This document shows, piece after piece, positions 1 through 6,013 of a stretch of DNA of 7,596 bases. Position 1 is the first letter of the stretch. Each line of letters starts with the position of its first letter. A model generated the notes under the pieces. The model ran no database searches and was not told the origin of the DNA. It worked only from the letters and a program-made list of their open reading frames with translations. The DNA is from DATLZB01 sp035574175 (lineage in GTDB: Bacteria; Pseudomonadota; Alphaproteobacteria; Rhizobiales; Hyphomicrobiaceae), in the NCBI GenBank assembly GCA_035574175.1, contig DATLZB010000179.1, positions 1 to 7,596 of the forward strand. Direction: 5' to 3'. The position numbers and the translations under genes are program-made.

Positions 1-166
1 CAAGTCTAATCTGCGCGCCGGCCTGGAAACCCAGTTCCGCGTATCCAGGCGGCTTCGGCGCGGCGGCCGCCTCGGCTTTCGGGGCCCAGGCGCCGCCGCG
101 TTGATGAGCTTCTTCCAGAGACCTCAGTTGCGACTGCGCCGTGGCCGGAAGGCCGCGCCGGCCGGC
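1..166. other. No supported gene; sequence downstream of pcaG
   Basis: I see no gene here. On the minus strand the pcaG frame stays open after the pcaG stop all the way to the window edge (about 55 codons, Ala/Pro-rich at the end), but it has no ATG, GTG or TTG and resembles nothing I recognise. The other minus frames contain stops. The plus-strand open frame that begins here runs antisense to pcaG and is a GC-rich shadow. Just after the pcaG stop lie a perfect 10-bp palindrome at 157-166 and a short GGCC/GGCC stem with a 4-base loop at 143-154. Neither is followed by a T-run, so neither is a convincing terminator. PcaB, which often follows pcaG in rhizobia, does not start within these bases. 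Confidence 0.5.
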
Positions 167-757
167 TCAGGCGTCGAAGAATACCGTCTCGTTGGGGCCC
201 TGCATGTGGATGTCGAAGCGGTAGACGATGCCGGTCGGCGTCTGCTTGCGCGCGGCAATCAGCGTGGCACGGCGCTCGGCCGGCACACTCGACAACACCG
301 GATCCCTGGCGTTGGCGGCGGCCTCATCAGAGAAATAGATGCGCGTAAAGGCGTGCACCAGCAGCCCGCGCATGGTCACGATGACGTTGATGTGGGGCGC
401 CTGTTTGCCGTCCACCGAGCCCGGTTTGATGGTATCGAAGATGAACCGGTTTTCCCGGTCCGTGCCCGTGCCCATGCGGCCGAAGCCCTTGAAGGCCGTG
501 TTGGAGCCGCGCGGATCGGCGGGGTGCGCATAACGGCCTTTGGCGTCCGCCTGCCAGATCTCGATCATGGCATCGTCGACGGCCTTGCCTTCGCCATCGA
601 GCACGCGCCCCTCGATGCGAATGCGCTCGCCCTCGATGTCGCCGGTCACCAGCGTGCCGCCGGCGATGCTGGTCAGCGGGTAGCCGTACTGCTCGGCGGT
701 GAGGGCGTAGGCGAAGTAGGGACCGACGGTCTGCGACGGCGTCTGTCTCAAGTTCAT
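167..757 (-). CDS. pcaG: Protocatechuate 3,4-dioxygenase alpha subunit
   Basis: This is the non-catalytic (alpha) chain of the (alpha-beta)n non-haem Fe(III) enzyme that cleaves protocatechuate with O2 to 3-carboxy-cis,cis-muconate in the cytosol. At 196 residues it has normal family length. The start TVGPYF (residues 10-15), the intradiol core IEGRVLDGEGKAVDDAMIEIWQAD (48-71) and KPG (111-113) are typical. Where the beta chain carries its NHIH iron ligands, this chain has APHIN (120-124), the expected vestigial site. The ATG at 757 is chosen because a GGAGG lies 9 bases upstream (767-771) and the protein begins at the usual family position. Longer readings run into pcaH. It starts 4 bp after the pcaH stop, so the two subunits are almost certainly co-translated in equal amounts. 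Nothing looks broken. Confidence 0.96.
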   Translation of the reverse strand: MNLRQTPSQTVGPYFAYALTAEQYGYPLTSIAGGTLVTGDIEGERIRIEGRVLDGEGKAVDDAMIEIWQADAKGRYAHPADPRGSNTAFKGFGRMGTGTDRENRFIFDTIKPGSVDGKQAPHINVIVTMRGLLVHAFTRIYFSDEAAANARDPVLSSVPAERRATLIAARKQTPTGIVYRFDIHMQGPNETVFFDA

Positions 758-761
758 CGGC

Positions 762-1466
762 TCATGCCTCCATCGGCGTCTGGCTGGCGCCGCGCAGCAC
801 GATGTCGAACACGTAACCCAAAGCAAAGCCAGGCTCGGTCACGTCGATCGAAAACCGCGAGACGAGGCGCTCGCGCACGCCCGTGGGCAGGCTCAGGTAG
901 ATGGGGTCGAGGTCGAGCAGCGGGTCGCCCGGAAAATACATCTGAGTGACAAGGCGAGTGACGAACGTCGGCCCGAGCAGGGAGAAATGAATGTGATTAG
1001 GGCGCCAGGCGTTGGCGTGGTTGCCCCAGGGGTAGGCGCCCGGCTTGATGGTGTAGAAGCGATAGGTGCCGGTGGCGTCGGTCATGCAGCGCCCGCCGCC
1101 GAAGAAGTTGGGATCGAGGGGCGCGTCGTGCTGGTCGACCTTGTGGATGTAGCGGCCGGCAGCATTGGCCTGCCACACCTCGATCAGCGTGTTGGCGACC
1201 GGGCGGCCGTTCTCGTCGAGCACGCGGCCGGTGACAATGATGCGCTCGCCGAGCGGCTCGCCGTTGCGCCGCCCGTTCCTCGTCAGGTCGGCGTCGAGGG
1301 GGCCGACGCTGTCGTGACCGAACACCGGGCCGGTCAGCTCCGAGAGCGTGTGCTTGAGCGGAATAAGCGGCTTGGTCGGACCGCGCAGCACCGTGGACCG
1401 GTAGCTCGGTTCGATGTAGCGCGGGTGACTGGTCCAATCGCGCGGTCGCATGGTCATCAACGTCAT
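762..1466 (-). CDS. pcaH: Protocatechuate 3,4-dioxygenase beta subunit
   Basis: This is the catalytic, iron-bearing subunit of protocatechuate 3,4-dioxygenase (ortho ring cleavage, protocatechuate branch of the beta-ketoadipate pathway). It has 234 residues, the normal length. An N-terminal PcaH extension (about 1-45) precedes the intradiol dioxygenase domain. The expected Fe(III) ligands are all present: Tyr106 (AGRYIH), Tyr145 (KPGAY), and His158 and His160 (WRPNHIH), with the conserved active-site Arg155. The ATG at 1466 overlaps the pcaC stop by 4 bp (ATGA), and a GAAGGA Shine-Dalgarno sits 8 bases upstream inside pcaC. Further in-frame ATGs at 1457 and 1451 are possible but less well placed. 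Gene order C-H-G matches the rhizobial pcaDCHGB arrangement without its ends. Confidence 0.97.
   Translation of the reverse strand: MTLMTMRPRDWTSHPRYIEPSYRSTVLRGPTKPLIPLKHTLSELTGPVFGHDSVGPLDADLTRNGRRNGEPLGERIIVTGRVLDENGRPVANTLIEVWQANAAGRYIHKVDQHDAPLDPNFFGGGRCMTDATGTYRFYTIKPGAYPWGNHANAWRPNHIHFSLLGPTFVTRLVTQMYFPGDPLLDLDPIYLSLPTGVRERLVSRFSIDVTEPGFALGYVFDIVLRGASQTPMEA
767..771 (-). promoter_or_regulatory. Ribosome binding site of pcaG
   Basis: A consensus GGAGG lies 9 bases before the ATG at 757 and inside the last codons of pcaH. It fixes the pcaG start and explains coupled expression of the two subunits. Confidence 0.8.
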
Positions 1467-1873
1467 GGGCTCTTTCCTTCGGGCTTGGCCGCCTCCGCTG
1501 CGGCGAGCGTCTCCTTGGCAATGGCAAAGGCGCGATTGGCCGCAGGCACGCCGGCATAGACGGCGACGTGAAACAGCGCCTCCTCGATCATGGGCGGGGT
1601 GCAGCCGGTGTTGCGGCTCGCGCGCACGTGCATGGCAAACTCTTCCCAATGGCCGAGACTGGCAAGGATGGCCAGCGTGAGCATGGAGCGCGTCGGCCGG
1701 TCGAGGCCGGGCCGGCCCCACAGCGAGGCCCACACGCTCTCGGTAATGTAGCGCTGGAAATCGGCATCGAGCGCGGTCTTGTTCGCCTCCGCGCGATCGA
1801 CGTGGGCATCGCCGAGCACGGAGCGGCGGATGGTCATGCCCTTCTCGTAGGGGGTCTCGGTCACGATCCTCAC
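1463..1873 (-). CDS. pcaC: 4-Carboxymuconolactone decarboxylase
   Basis: PcaC removes CO2 from 4-carboxymuconolactone to give 3-oxoadipate enol-lactone. It is a small cytosolic enzyme of the CMD/AhpD-like fold. At 136 residues it is close to the usual 125-135. The family N-terminal block is clear (YEKGMTIRRSVLGDAHVDRA, residues 9-28). The core motifs RPGLDRPTRSMLTLAIL (54-70) and YAGVPAANRAFAIAKE (106-121) follow. There is no CxxC pair, as expected for a decarboxylase rather than an AhpD peroxidase. The start is uncertain: GTG at 1873 is the longest in-frame choice, GTG at 1864 is nearly as good, and ATG at 1837 would cut into the conserved block. Neither GTG has a well-spaced Shine-Dalgarno. 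The gene is first in the pcaCHG operon and overlaps pcaH by 4 bp. Confidence 0.95.
   Translation of the reverse strand: MRIVTETPYEKGMTIRRSVLGDAHVDRAEANKTALDADFQRYITESVWASLWGRPGLDRPTRSMLTLAILASLGHWEEFAMHVRASRNTGCTPPMIEEALFHVAVYAGVPAANRAFAIAKETLAAAEAAKPEGKSP
1475..1480 (-). promoter_or_regulatory. Ribosome binding site of pcaH
   Basis: GAAGGA lies 8 bases before the ATG at 1466, within the 3' end of pcaC. It supports the 1466 start over the two ATGs just downstream. Confidence 0.7.
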
Positions 1874-1977
1874 CAGTCGGTCACTGCCATGCCCATTGAT
1901 CGCGCAAGGACCCCAGCACCGCCATCGGACGCGATGTCACTCGCCCCCATGACCGATGCGTCATTGACCAGGATCAT
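1870..1977 (-). CDS. Possible small ORF or leader upstream of pcaC
   Basis: A 35-codon ATG-to-TGA reading frame fills most of the 117-bp gap between the MetE-like gene and pcaC. Its translation starts MILVNDASVMGASDIASDGG. Its TGA overlaps the GTG at 1873 in a GTGA arrangement, a common translational-coupling layout, which could explain why pcaC has no good Shine-Dalgarno. Against it: there is no clear Shine-Dalgarno before its own ATG, third-position G+C is lower than in the flanking genes, and I recognise no homologue. It may be a leader peptide, a gene remnant or chance. The gap must also contain the pcaCHG promoter if the operon is not read through from the MetE-like gene, but I cannot point to clear -35/-10 boxes. 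Confidence 0.15.
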   Translation of the reverse strand: MILVNDASVMGASDIASDGGAGVLARSMGMAVTDW

Positions 1978-1990
1978 GGCGCTTCGGGTC

Positions 1991-3088
1991 TCAGCCCCAC
2001 ACCTCGCGGGCAATGCCGACGATGAGGGCCAGCTTGGCCCACTGCTCCTCCTCGGCCAGGATGTTGCCTTCCTCGGTCGAGGCGAAACCGCACTGGGGGC
2101 TCAGACAGAACTGGTCGAGACTTGCATACTTGGCGGCCTCGTCGATGCGCCGCCTGATGGCATCCTTCGACTCGAGCGTGCCGGTCTTGGTGGTGACGAG
2201 GCCCAGAACCACCAGCTTGTGCTTGGGCAGGAAACGGAGCGGCTCAAAGCCGCCGGCGCGCTCGGTGTCCCACTCCAGAAAGTAGGCATCGACGTCGACG
2301 CGGTTGAAGAGCAGGTCGGCGATGGGCTCATAGCCGCCCGAGGCGATGAAGGTGGAGCGGAAGTTGCCGCGGCATACGTGCATGGTCACGGTCAGATCCT
2401 TCGGCCGGCCGGCGAGCGCCCGGTTGATGGTGCGCGCGTACACCTCCGGGAGCTTGTCGGGATCGTCGCCGCGTTCGGCGAGCATCTTGCGCTGCGCCTG
2501 GTCGCAGAAGTAGGCGAAGCTGCAGTCGTCGATCTGCAGGTAGCGGCAGCCCGCATCGTAGAATGCGCGCACGGCCTTGGCATAGGCGGCGCCGAGGTCG
2601 TCGAAGTATTCCTGCATGTCGGGGTAGAGCCCCGGGGCGATGCCTTTGCGCCCGCCGCGGTAGTGCAGCATGCTGGGCGAGGGAATGGTCATCTTCGGAG
2701 TCTGGCGGGTGTTTGCCTTCAGAAACTTGAAGTGATCGAGCATGGGGTGGCTCGAGAAGCCGATCCTGCCCTTCACCAGCGGCACCTCGGCCTTGGTCTG
2801 CACCCCGGCGAACTGGACGCCCTGGTCGGCCTTCACGAGTTCGACGCCATCCAGTTTGCCCAGGAAGTCGAAGTGCCACCAGGCGCGGCGGAACTCGCCG
2901 TCGGTGACGGACTTGAGGCCGATCTCCTCCTGGCGGGCGATGATCTTCTTGATCTCAGCGTCCTCCACGGCGGTGAGCTCGGCTGCGGAAATTTTTCCTT
3001 CCTCGCGCTTGGCGCGGGCAGCCTTGAGGGTCGGGGTGCGCAGCAGGCTGCCGACGTGGTCGGCGCGGAACGGCGGCTTGGAACGCAT
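1991..3088 (-). CDS. MetE-like (cobalamin-independent methionine synthase catalytic domain) methyltransferase
   Basis: This 365-residue protein matches the C-terminal catalytic barrel of cobalamin-independent methionine synthase (COG0620, YxjG/YxjH-like short proteins). It lacks the N-terminal half of full-length MetE (about 750 residues). FRADHVGSLLR (residues 7-17), IPSPSMLHY (135-143) and YLQIDDC (183-189) are family hallmarks. The four zinc ligands are present: His237 and Cys239 (MHVC), Glu272 (FLEWD) and Cys333 (PQCGFAS). The family moves a methyl group to a thiol such as homocysteine, but the methyl donor of the short forms is usually not known. The ATG at 3088 is chosen because GGAG lies 8 bases upstream and FRADHVGSLL falls at the usual place. 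The open frame continues upstream through the intergenic region and is meaningless there. It precedes pcaCHG on the same strand and could be co-transcribed with it. Confidence 0.9.
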   Translation of the reverse strand: MRSKPPFRADHVGSLLRTPTLKAARAKREEGKISAAELTAVEDAEIKKIIARQEEIGLKSVTDGEFRRAWWHFDFLGKLDGVELVKADQGVQFAGVQTKAEVPLVKGRIGFSSHPMLDHFKFLKANTRQTPKMTIPSPSMLHYRGGRKGIAPGLYPDMQEYFDDLGAAYAKAVRAFYDAGCRYLQIDDCSFAYFCDQAQRKMLAERGDDPDKLPEVYARTINRALAGRPKDLTVTMHVCRGNFRSTFIASGGYEPIADLLFNRVDVDAYFLEWDTERAGGFEPLRFLPKHKLVVLGLVTTKTGTLESKDAIRRRIDEAAKYASLDQFCLSPQCGFASTEEGNILAEEEQWAKLALIVGIAREVWG

Positions 3089-3096
3089 GAGAGCCA

Positions 3097-3100
3097 CTCC
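3097..3100 (-). promoter_or_regulatory. Ribosome binding site of the MetE-like gene
   Basis: GGAG lies 8 bases before the ATG at 3088. It decides the start among several upstream in-frame ATGs, such as the one at 3166. Confidence 0.65.
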
Positions 3101-3161
3101 AGCAAAGAGCAACGGTGGTTTCGTCGCGGCTTCGGAAAGCAGTGTCACCCGTATCTCTACT

Positions 3162-3205
3162 CCCATGCAGCGCGCCCCGTCGAGACGGGGGCGCTGCGTT
3201 ATGGG
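3162..3205. repeat. Long inverted repeat in the divergent intergenic region
   Basis: An almost perfect inverted repeat sits midway between the divergent MetE-like and SulP genes (73 bp and 85 bp from their starts). The inner stem is CCCCGT/ACGGGG (3175-3180 and 3185-3190) with a CGAG loop. After a one-base bulge (G3174) it continues as GCAGCGC/GCGCTGC (3167-3173 and 3191-3197). Beyond a three-base asymmetry (GTT, 3198-3200) it closes with CCCAT/ATGGG (3162-3166 and 3201-3205). That gives about 18 paired bases. No T-tract follows on either strand, so it is not a standard intrinsic terminator. It could be a shared operator, a 5'-leader RNA structure, or a REP-like dispersed element. I saw no SAM or cobalamin riboswitch signature beside it. 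Confidence 0.75.
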
Positions 3206-3290
3206 TCGCGGCACGATTGGGCTGGTGGTGGAGTGAGGCGTTCTGCCCCTTCCAGACTCACTTGGGCGGGTGCATAGCATCGCGCCGTCC

Positions 3291-5006
3291 ATGGACACTC
3301 CCGCGCCCAAAGTCGTCAAACCGCCGCCGCCGAGCTTCGTGGAGCTCTTCACGCCGAAGCTCGTTACCATCCTGCGCGAGGGATACGGCTCTAAGCAGTT
3401 TCGGGCCGACGCAATCGCCGGGCTGACGGTGGCCGTCGTGGCGTTGCCGCTCTCGATGGCGATTGCGATCGGCTCGGGGCTGTCGCCGGAGAAGGGCCTC
3501 TACACCGCCATCGTCGGGGGCTTCCTGGTCTCAGCGCTCGGCGGCAGCCGCTTTCAGATCGGTGGGCCGGCGGGAGCCTTCATCGTACTCATCGCGACGA
3601 CCGTCGAACGGCACGGATACGACGGCCTGGTGCTCGCCACGCTGATGGCCGGCGTCATGATGATGGGTGTCGGTTTCCTCCGCCTCGGCACGTACATCAA
3701 GTACATTCCTTTTCCGGTCACGGTGGGGTTCACGGCGGGGATCGCCGTGATCATCTTCGCCAGCCAAATCAAGGAACTGCTCGGGCTCGACATGGCCGCC
3801 GAGCCAGCCGCGCTGGTGCCCAAGATCAGCGCCATCGCGCAGGCGATCCACACCATGCGGCCGCAGGCCGTCGCCCTGTCGCTGCTGGCCATCGCCATCA
3901 TCCTGGTTTTGAGGCGCATCCGGCCGAATTGGCCGGGGTTGCTGATCGCTGTCGGCGCAACGGCGGCGGTGACGTTCCTTCTCAACCTCGACGTGGCCAC
4001 CATCGGCTCGCGCTTCGGTGGGCTGCCGCGCACGCTGGCCGAGCCGTCGCTGCCGGCGTTCGATCTCGCCAAAATGCACGCAGTGTTGCCGGATGCGGTG
4101 GCCATTGCGCTGCTCGGGGCCATCGAGTCTCTGCTGTCGGCGGTCGTCGCCGACGGCATGACGGGGCGGCGGCACCGGTCGAACTGCGAGCTCGTGGCGC
4201 AGGGGGCCGCCAACATGGCCGCGGTCGCGTTCGGCGGCATGTGTGTCACCGGAACCATCGCGCGCACGGCGACGAACGTGCGGGCCGGAGCGCACGGCCC
4301 GGTCGCCGGCATGCTGCACGCGGTCTACGTTCTGTTGTTCATGCTGCTCGCTGCGCCGCTGGCAGTCCACATCCCGTTGGCGGGTCTCGGGGCGGTGCTG
4401 GCGGTCGTCGCCTGGAACATGGCGGAGAAGGAAGAGTTCTGGAGCCTGCTCAAGGCCTCTTGGGGGGACGCCGTCGTGCTGATGGCGACGTTCCTGCTGA
4501 CGATCTTCCACGACCTGACGACGGCGATCGGTGTCGGCGTCACGCTCGGCGCCTTCCTGTTCCTGCATCGCATGGCCGAGGCGGTGGAGGTCGAGATTGG
4601 ACAGGGCGTGATACGCGAGGATGTCGGCGACATGTCGGGTGTGCGCGCCGCCTATGATCCCCATGCAGTGCGCGGCGAGGTGCTCGTCTACCGGATCTCC
4701 GGGGCGTTCTTCTTCGGCGCGACGGCCGCCGTCAGCGGCGTGCTCGACCGCATGGGCGCACACCCCAAGACGTTCGTGCTCGATTTCTCCGACGTGCCGC
4801 TGGTCGACAGCACGGCGGCAAAAGCCCTGGAAGGATTCGTGCGCAAGCTCGAGCGCTCGGGCACCCGGGTCTACTTCGCCGGAGCGAGCAAGAGAGTGCG
4901 GCGGACGCTGCTGGTGGCAGGACTGCGCAAGCCGCTGGTGCACTACGTCGCCACGGCCGAAGAGGCCATCGCGCATGCCGCGGCGCGCTTGGGGGGCGGA
5001 AGGTAG
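3291..5006 (+). CDS. SulP family anion transporter with C-terminal STAS domain
   Basis: An inner-membrane secondary transporter of the SulP (SLC26) family, 571 residues from this ATG, a typical length. The transmembrane domain spans roughly residues 40-430. It includes the family N-terminal block DAIAGLTVAVVALPLSMAIA (40-59), the GGSRFQIGGPAGAF half-helix region (84-97), and the TGTIARTATNVRAG stretch (320-333). A cytoplasmic STAS domain follows (about 462-565) with the usual DFSDVPLVDSTAAKAL signature (498-513). Family substrates include sulfate, bicarbonate and C4-dicarboxylates, and the sequence does not tell which applies here. The start is uncertain: GTG at 3270 would add 7 residues, and neither start has a well-placed Shine-Dalgarno. 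The gene stands alone on the plus strand, divergent from the MetE-like gene. Confidence 0.93.
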   Translation: MDTPAPKVVKPPPPSFVELFTPKLVTILREGYGSKQFRADAIAGLTVAVVALPLSMAIAIGSGLSPEKGLYTAIVGGFLVSALGGSRFQIGGPAGAFIVLIATTVERHGYDGLVLATLMAGVMMMGVGFLRLGTYIKYIPFPVTVGFTAGIAVIIFASQIKELLGLDMAAEPAALVPKISAIAQAIHTMRPQAVALSLLAIAIILVLRRIRPNWPGLLIAVGATAAVTFLLNLDVATIGSRFGGLPRTLAEPSLPAFDLAKMHAVLPDAVAIALLGAIESLLSAVVADGMTGRRHRSNCELVAQGAANMAAVAFGGMCVTGTIARTATNVRAGAHGPVAGMLHAVYVLLFMLLAAPLAVHIPLAGLGAVLAVVAWNMAEKEEFWSLLKASWGDAVVLMATFLLTIFHDLTTAIGVGVTLGAFLFLHRMAEAVEVEIGQGVIREDVGDMSGVRAAYDPHAVRGEVLVYRISGAFFFGATAAVSGVLDRMGAHPKTFVLDFSDVPLVDSTAAKALEGFVRKLERSGTRVYFAGASKRVRRTLLVAGLRKPLVHYVATAEEAIAHAAARLGGGR

Positions 5007-5025
5007 GCCGCGCACAAGGTGCGGC
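5007..5025. terminator. Possible short hairpin between convergent genes
   Basis: The 18-bp gap between the SulP stop and the stop of the minus-strand gene contains GCCG..CAC / GTG..CGGC, a 7-bp stem with a two-base bulge and an AAG loop. It overlaps the last base of the facing stop codon. There is no T-run on either side, so it is at best a weak bidirectional terminator and may be chance in GC-rich DNA. Confidence 0.2.
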
Positions 5026-5906
5026 TAGCGCCAGCGAAGCTCGAAGGGCGAGAGGCGGACGGCGGTGTCCTTGCCGGCTACGGCCACCACCTGGCCGGCC
5101 TTGCCGTAGTGAACATCGGCGATGACGCCTTTGAAGCCATGGTCGGCCTTGCCGCGGAAGGCGAGGTTCTTGCGCTCGAGCTTCAAATGCCCGTCGATCC
5201 AGATGCGCAGGATGCCGTCGTGTGCGCCCGGGTGGTTCAGCACGATTTCCTGCTCGATGTTGACCCAGCGGCCGGTGGGGAGTTGGAACCAGGTCCGATC
5301 GATGCCGATCAACTGACCTTCCGGGGCATCAACGGTGGCCACATGCACGTCCGCCCTGGCTTCCTCGCCCCACGTCAGGCGGGTCGCAAAGCCCTTGGCG
5401 CCGCCCGGAGGCGGCGCGCCGCTGCCGTCGCCGCCGAAAAGGCCCGGCAGGCTGCCACCGGCGGCAAAATTCAGGTCGGACGGCAGCCACACGCCATAGG
5501 TCAGGCAGGCGGCGCTCGCCCGCTCGAGCGGCGAGGGCAGCCACCTGAATCCCATGCCGCCGCGAGACTCCCGGCCGGCAGCGGGCGCGGCCGGCTTGGA
5601 GAGGCTGACCTCCAGCACGACCGGGGCGGGGCCGTTGCCATCCCGGACGAAGCGGACGTTGTCGAGCAGTCCCCAGTCGCTGCCGCCAAGCCGCGCCTGA
5701 AGGTCGGCGGCGCTCAGCGCCTCGCCGCCCGGCCGCTGCCAGGAGAACAGCATGGCGTTGGTGTAGCGCTCGGCACAAGGGGGCTCGGAATAGGTGGCCA
5801 GCATGTGCTGGACGGCAAGCCCGGCGGTGGCCGCGACAAACAGCGCGACGGCGCCGTTGAACAGGAACCTGCGGGGCACTGTCGATGTTGTTTTCCGCAA
5901 CACCAT
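5025..5906 (-). CDS. Membrane-anchored or exported protein with polysaccharide lyase 14-like domain
   Basis: A 293-residue protein. Basic residues followed by a single hydrophobic segment (about 16-36, FLFNGAVALFVAATAGLAV) suggest a signal anchor or signal peptide, placing the rest in the periplasm or outside. The C-terminal part resembles the polysaccharide lyase family 14 / alginate-lyase-like jelly-roll: VWLPSDLNFAAGGSLPGLFGG (139-159), a GFATRLTW strand (172-179), and WVNIEQEIVLNHPGAHDGILRIWIDG (214-239). Relatives act on glucuronate or alginate-type chains, but activity here is unproven and I did not identify catalytic residues. Cys44 and Cys134 could form a disulphide. The ATG at 5906 has GAAGG 9 bases upstream, whereas the open frame extends 37 codons further without support. 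The neighbours are not polysaccharide genes, so its role is unclear. Confidence 0.8.
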   Translation of the reverse strand: MVLRKTTSTVPRRFLFNGAVALFVAATAGLAVQHMLATYSEPPCAERYTNAMLFSWQRPGGEALSAADLQARLGGSDWGLLDNVRFVRDGNGPAPVVLEVSLSKPAAPAAGRESRGGMGFRWLPSPLERASAACLTYGVWLPSDLNFAAGGSLPGLFGGDGSGAPPPGGAKGFATRLTWGEEARADVHVATVDAPEGQLIGIDRTWFQLPTGRWVNIEQEIVLNHPGAHDGILRIWIDGHLKLERKNLAFRGKADHGFKGVIADVHYGKAGQVVAVAGKDTAVRLSPFELRWR

Positions 5907-5915
5907 GGGGTGGCA

Positions 5916-5920
5916 CCTTC
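5916..5920 (-). promoter_or_regulatory. Ribosome binding site of the lyase-like gene
   Basis: GAAGG lies 9 bases before the ATG at 5906. It favours this start, which also places the hydrophobic segment at the expected distance from the N-terminus. Confidence 0.6.
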
Positions 5921-5949
5921 GGGTCGGGCCGGAAGCCTCGGCAACGATC

Positions 5950-5964
5950 CGGTAAGGTATACCG
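5950..5964. promoter_or_regulatory. Small palindrome in the lyase-like gene upstream region
   Basis: A perfect 5-bp inverted repeat with a 5-base spacer (CGGTA..TACCG) lies 44-58 bases upstream of the lyase-like start. Overlapping it is the 8-bp palindrome GGTATACC at 5956-5963. Its position in the 107-bp gap after the dehydrogenase gene fits a promoter -10 region (TATAC) or a small operator. No convincing -35 box with normal spacing was found. Confidence 0.25.
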
Positions 5965-6013
5965 CCAAGGTCTAAACGATTGCCGAATGCGCTCGGGGCC
6001 GGCGCGGACCGCC

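Noticed and set aside
143..166. GGCC/GGCC hairpin and 10-bp palindrome after pcaG as a terminator
   Set aside because: The stem is only 4 bp, there is no T-run, and short palindromes of G and C are common in DNA of this composition.
1568..3277. Plus-strand open frame of 569 codons spanning pcaC and the MetE-like gene
   Set aside because: It crosses two real minus-strand genes and their intergenic region, has no recognisable domain and no sensible start.
3089..3290. SAM-II or cobalamin riboswitch upstream of the MetE-like gene
   Set aside because: I looked for the characteristic conserved boxes on the minus strand and found none. The prominent hairpin does not fit either architecture.
3089..3370. 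N-terminal extension of the MetE-like protein into the intergenic region and SulP gene
   Set aside because: The frame is open by chance. The family N-terminus and a well-spaced GGAG both point to the ATG at 3088, and the extension would overlap the divergent SulP gene.
3531..5015. Minus-strand open frame of 494 codons opposite the SulP gene
   Set aside because: It is antisense to an unmistakable SulP/STAS protein. Its composition (Arg, His, Asp, Gln-rich) is typical of a GC-rich shadow frame.
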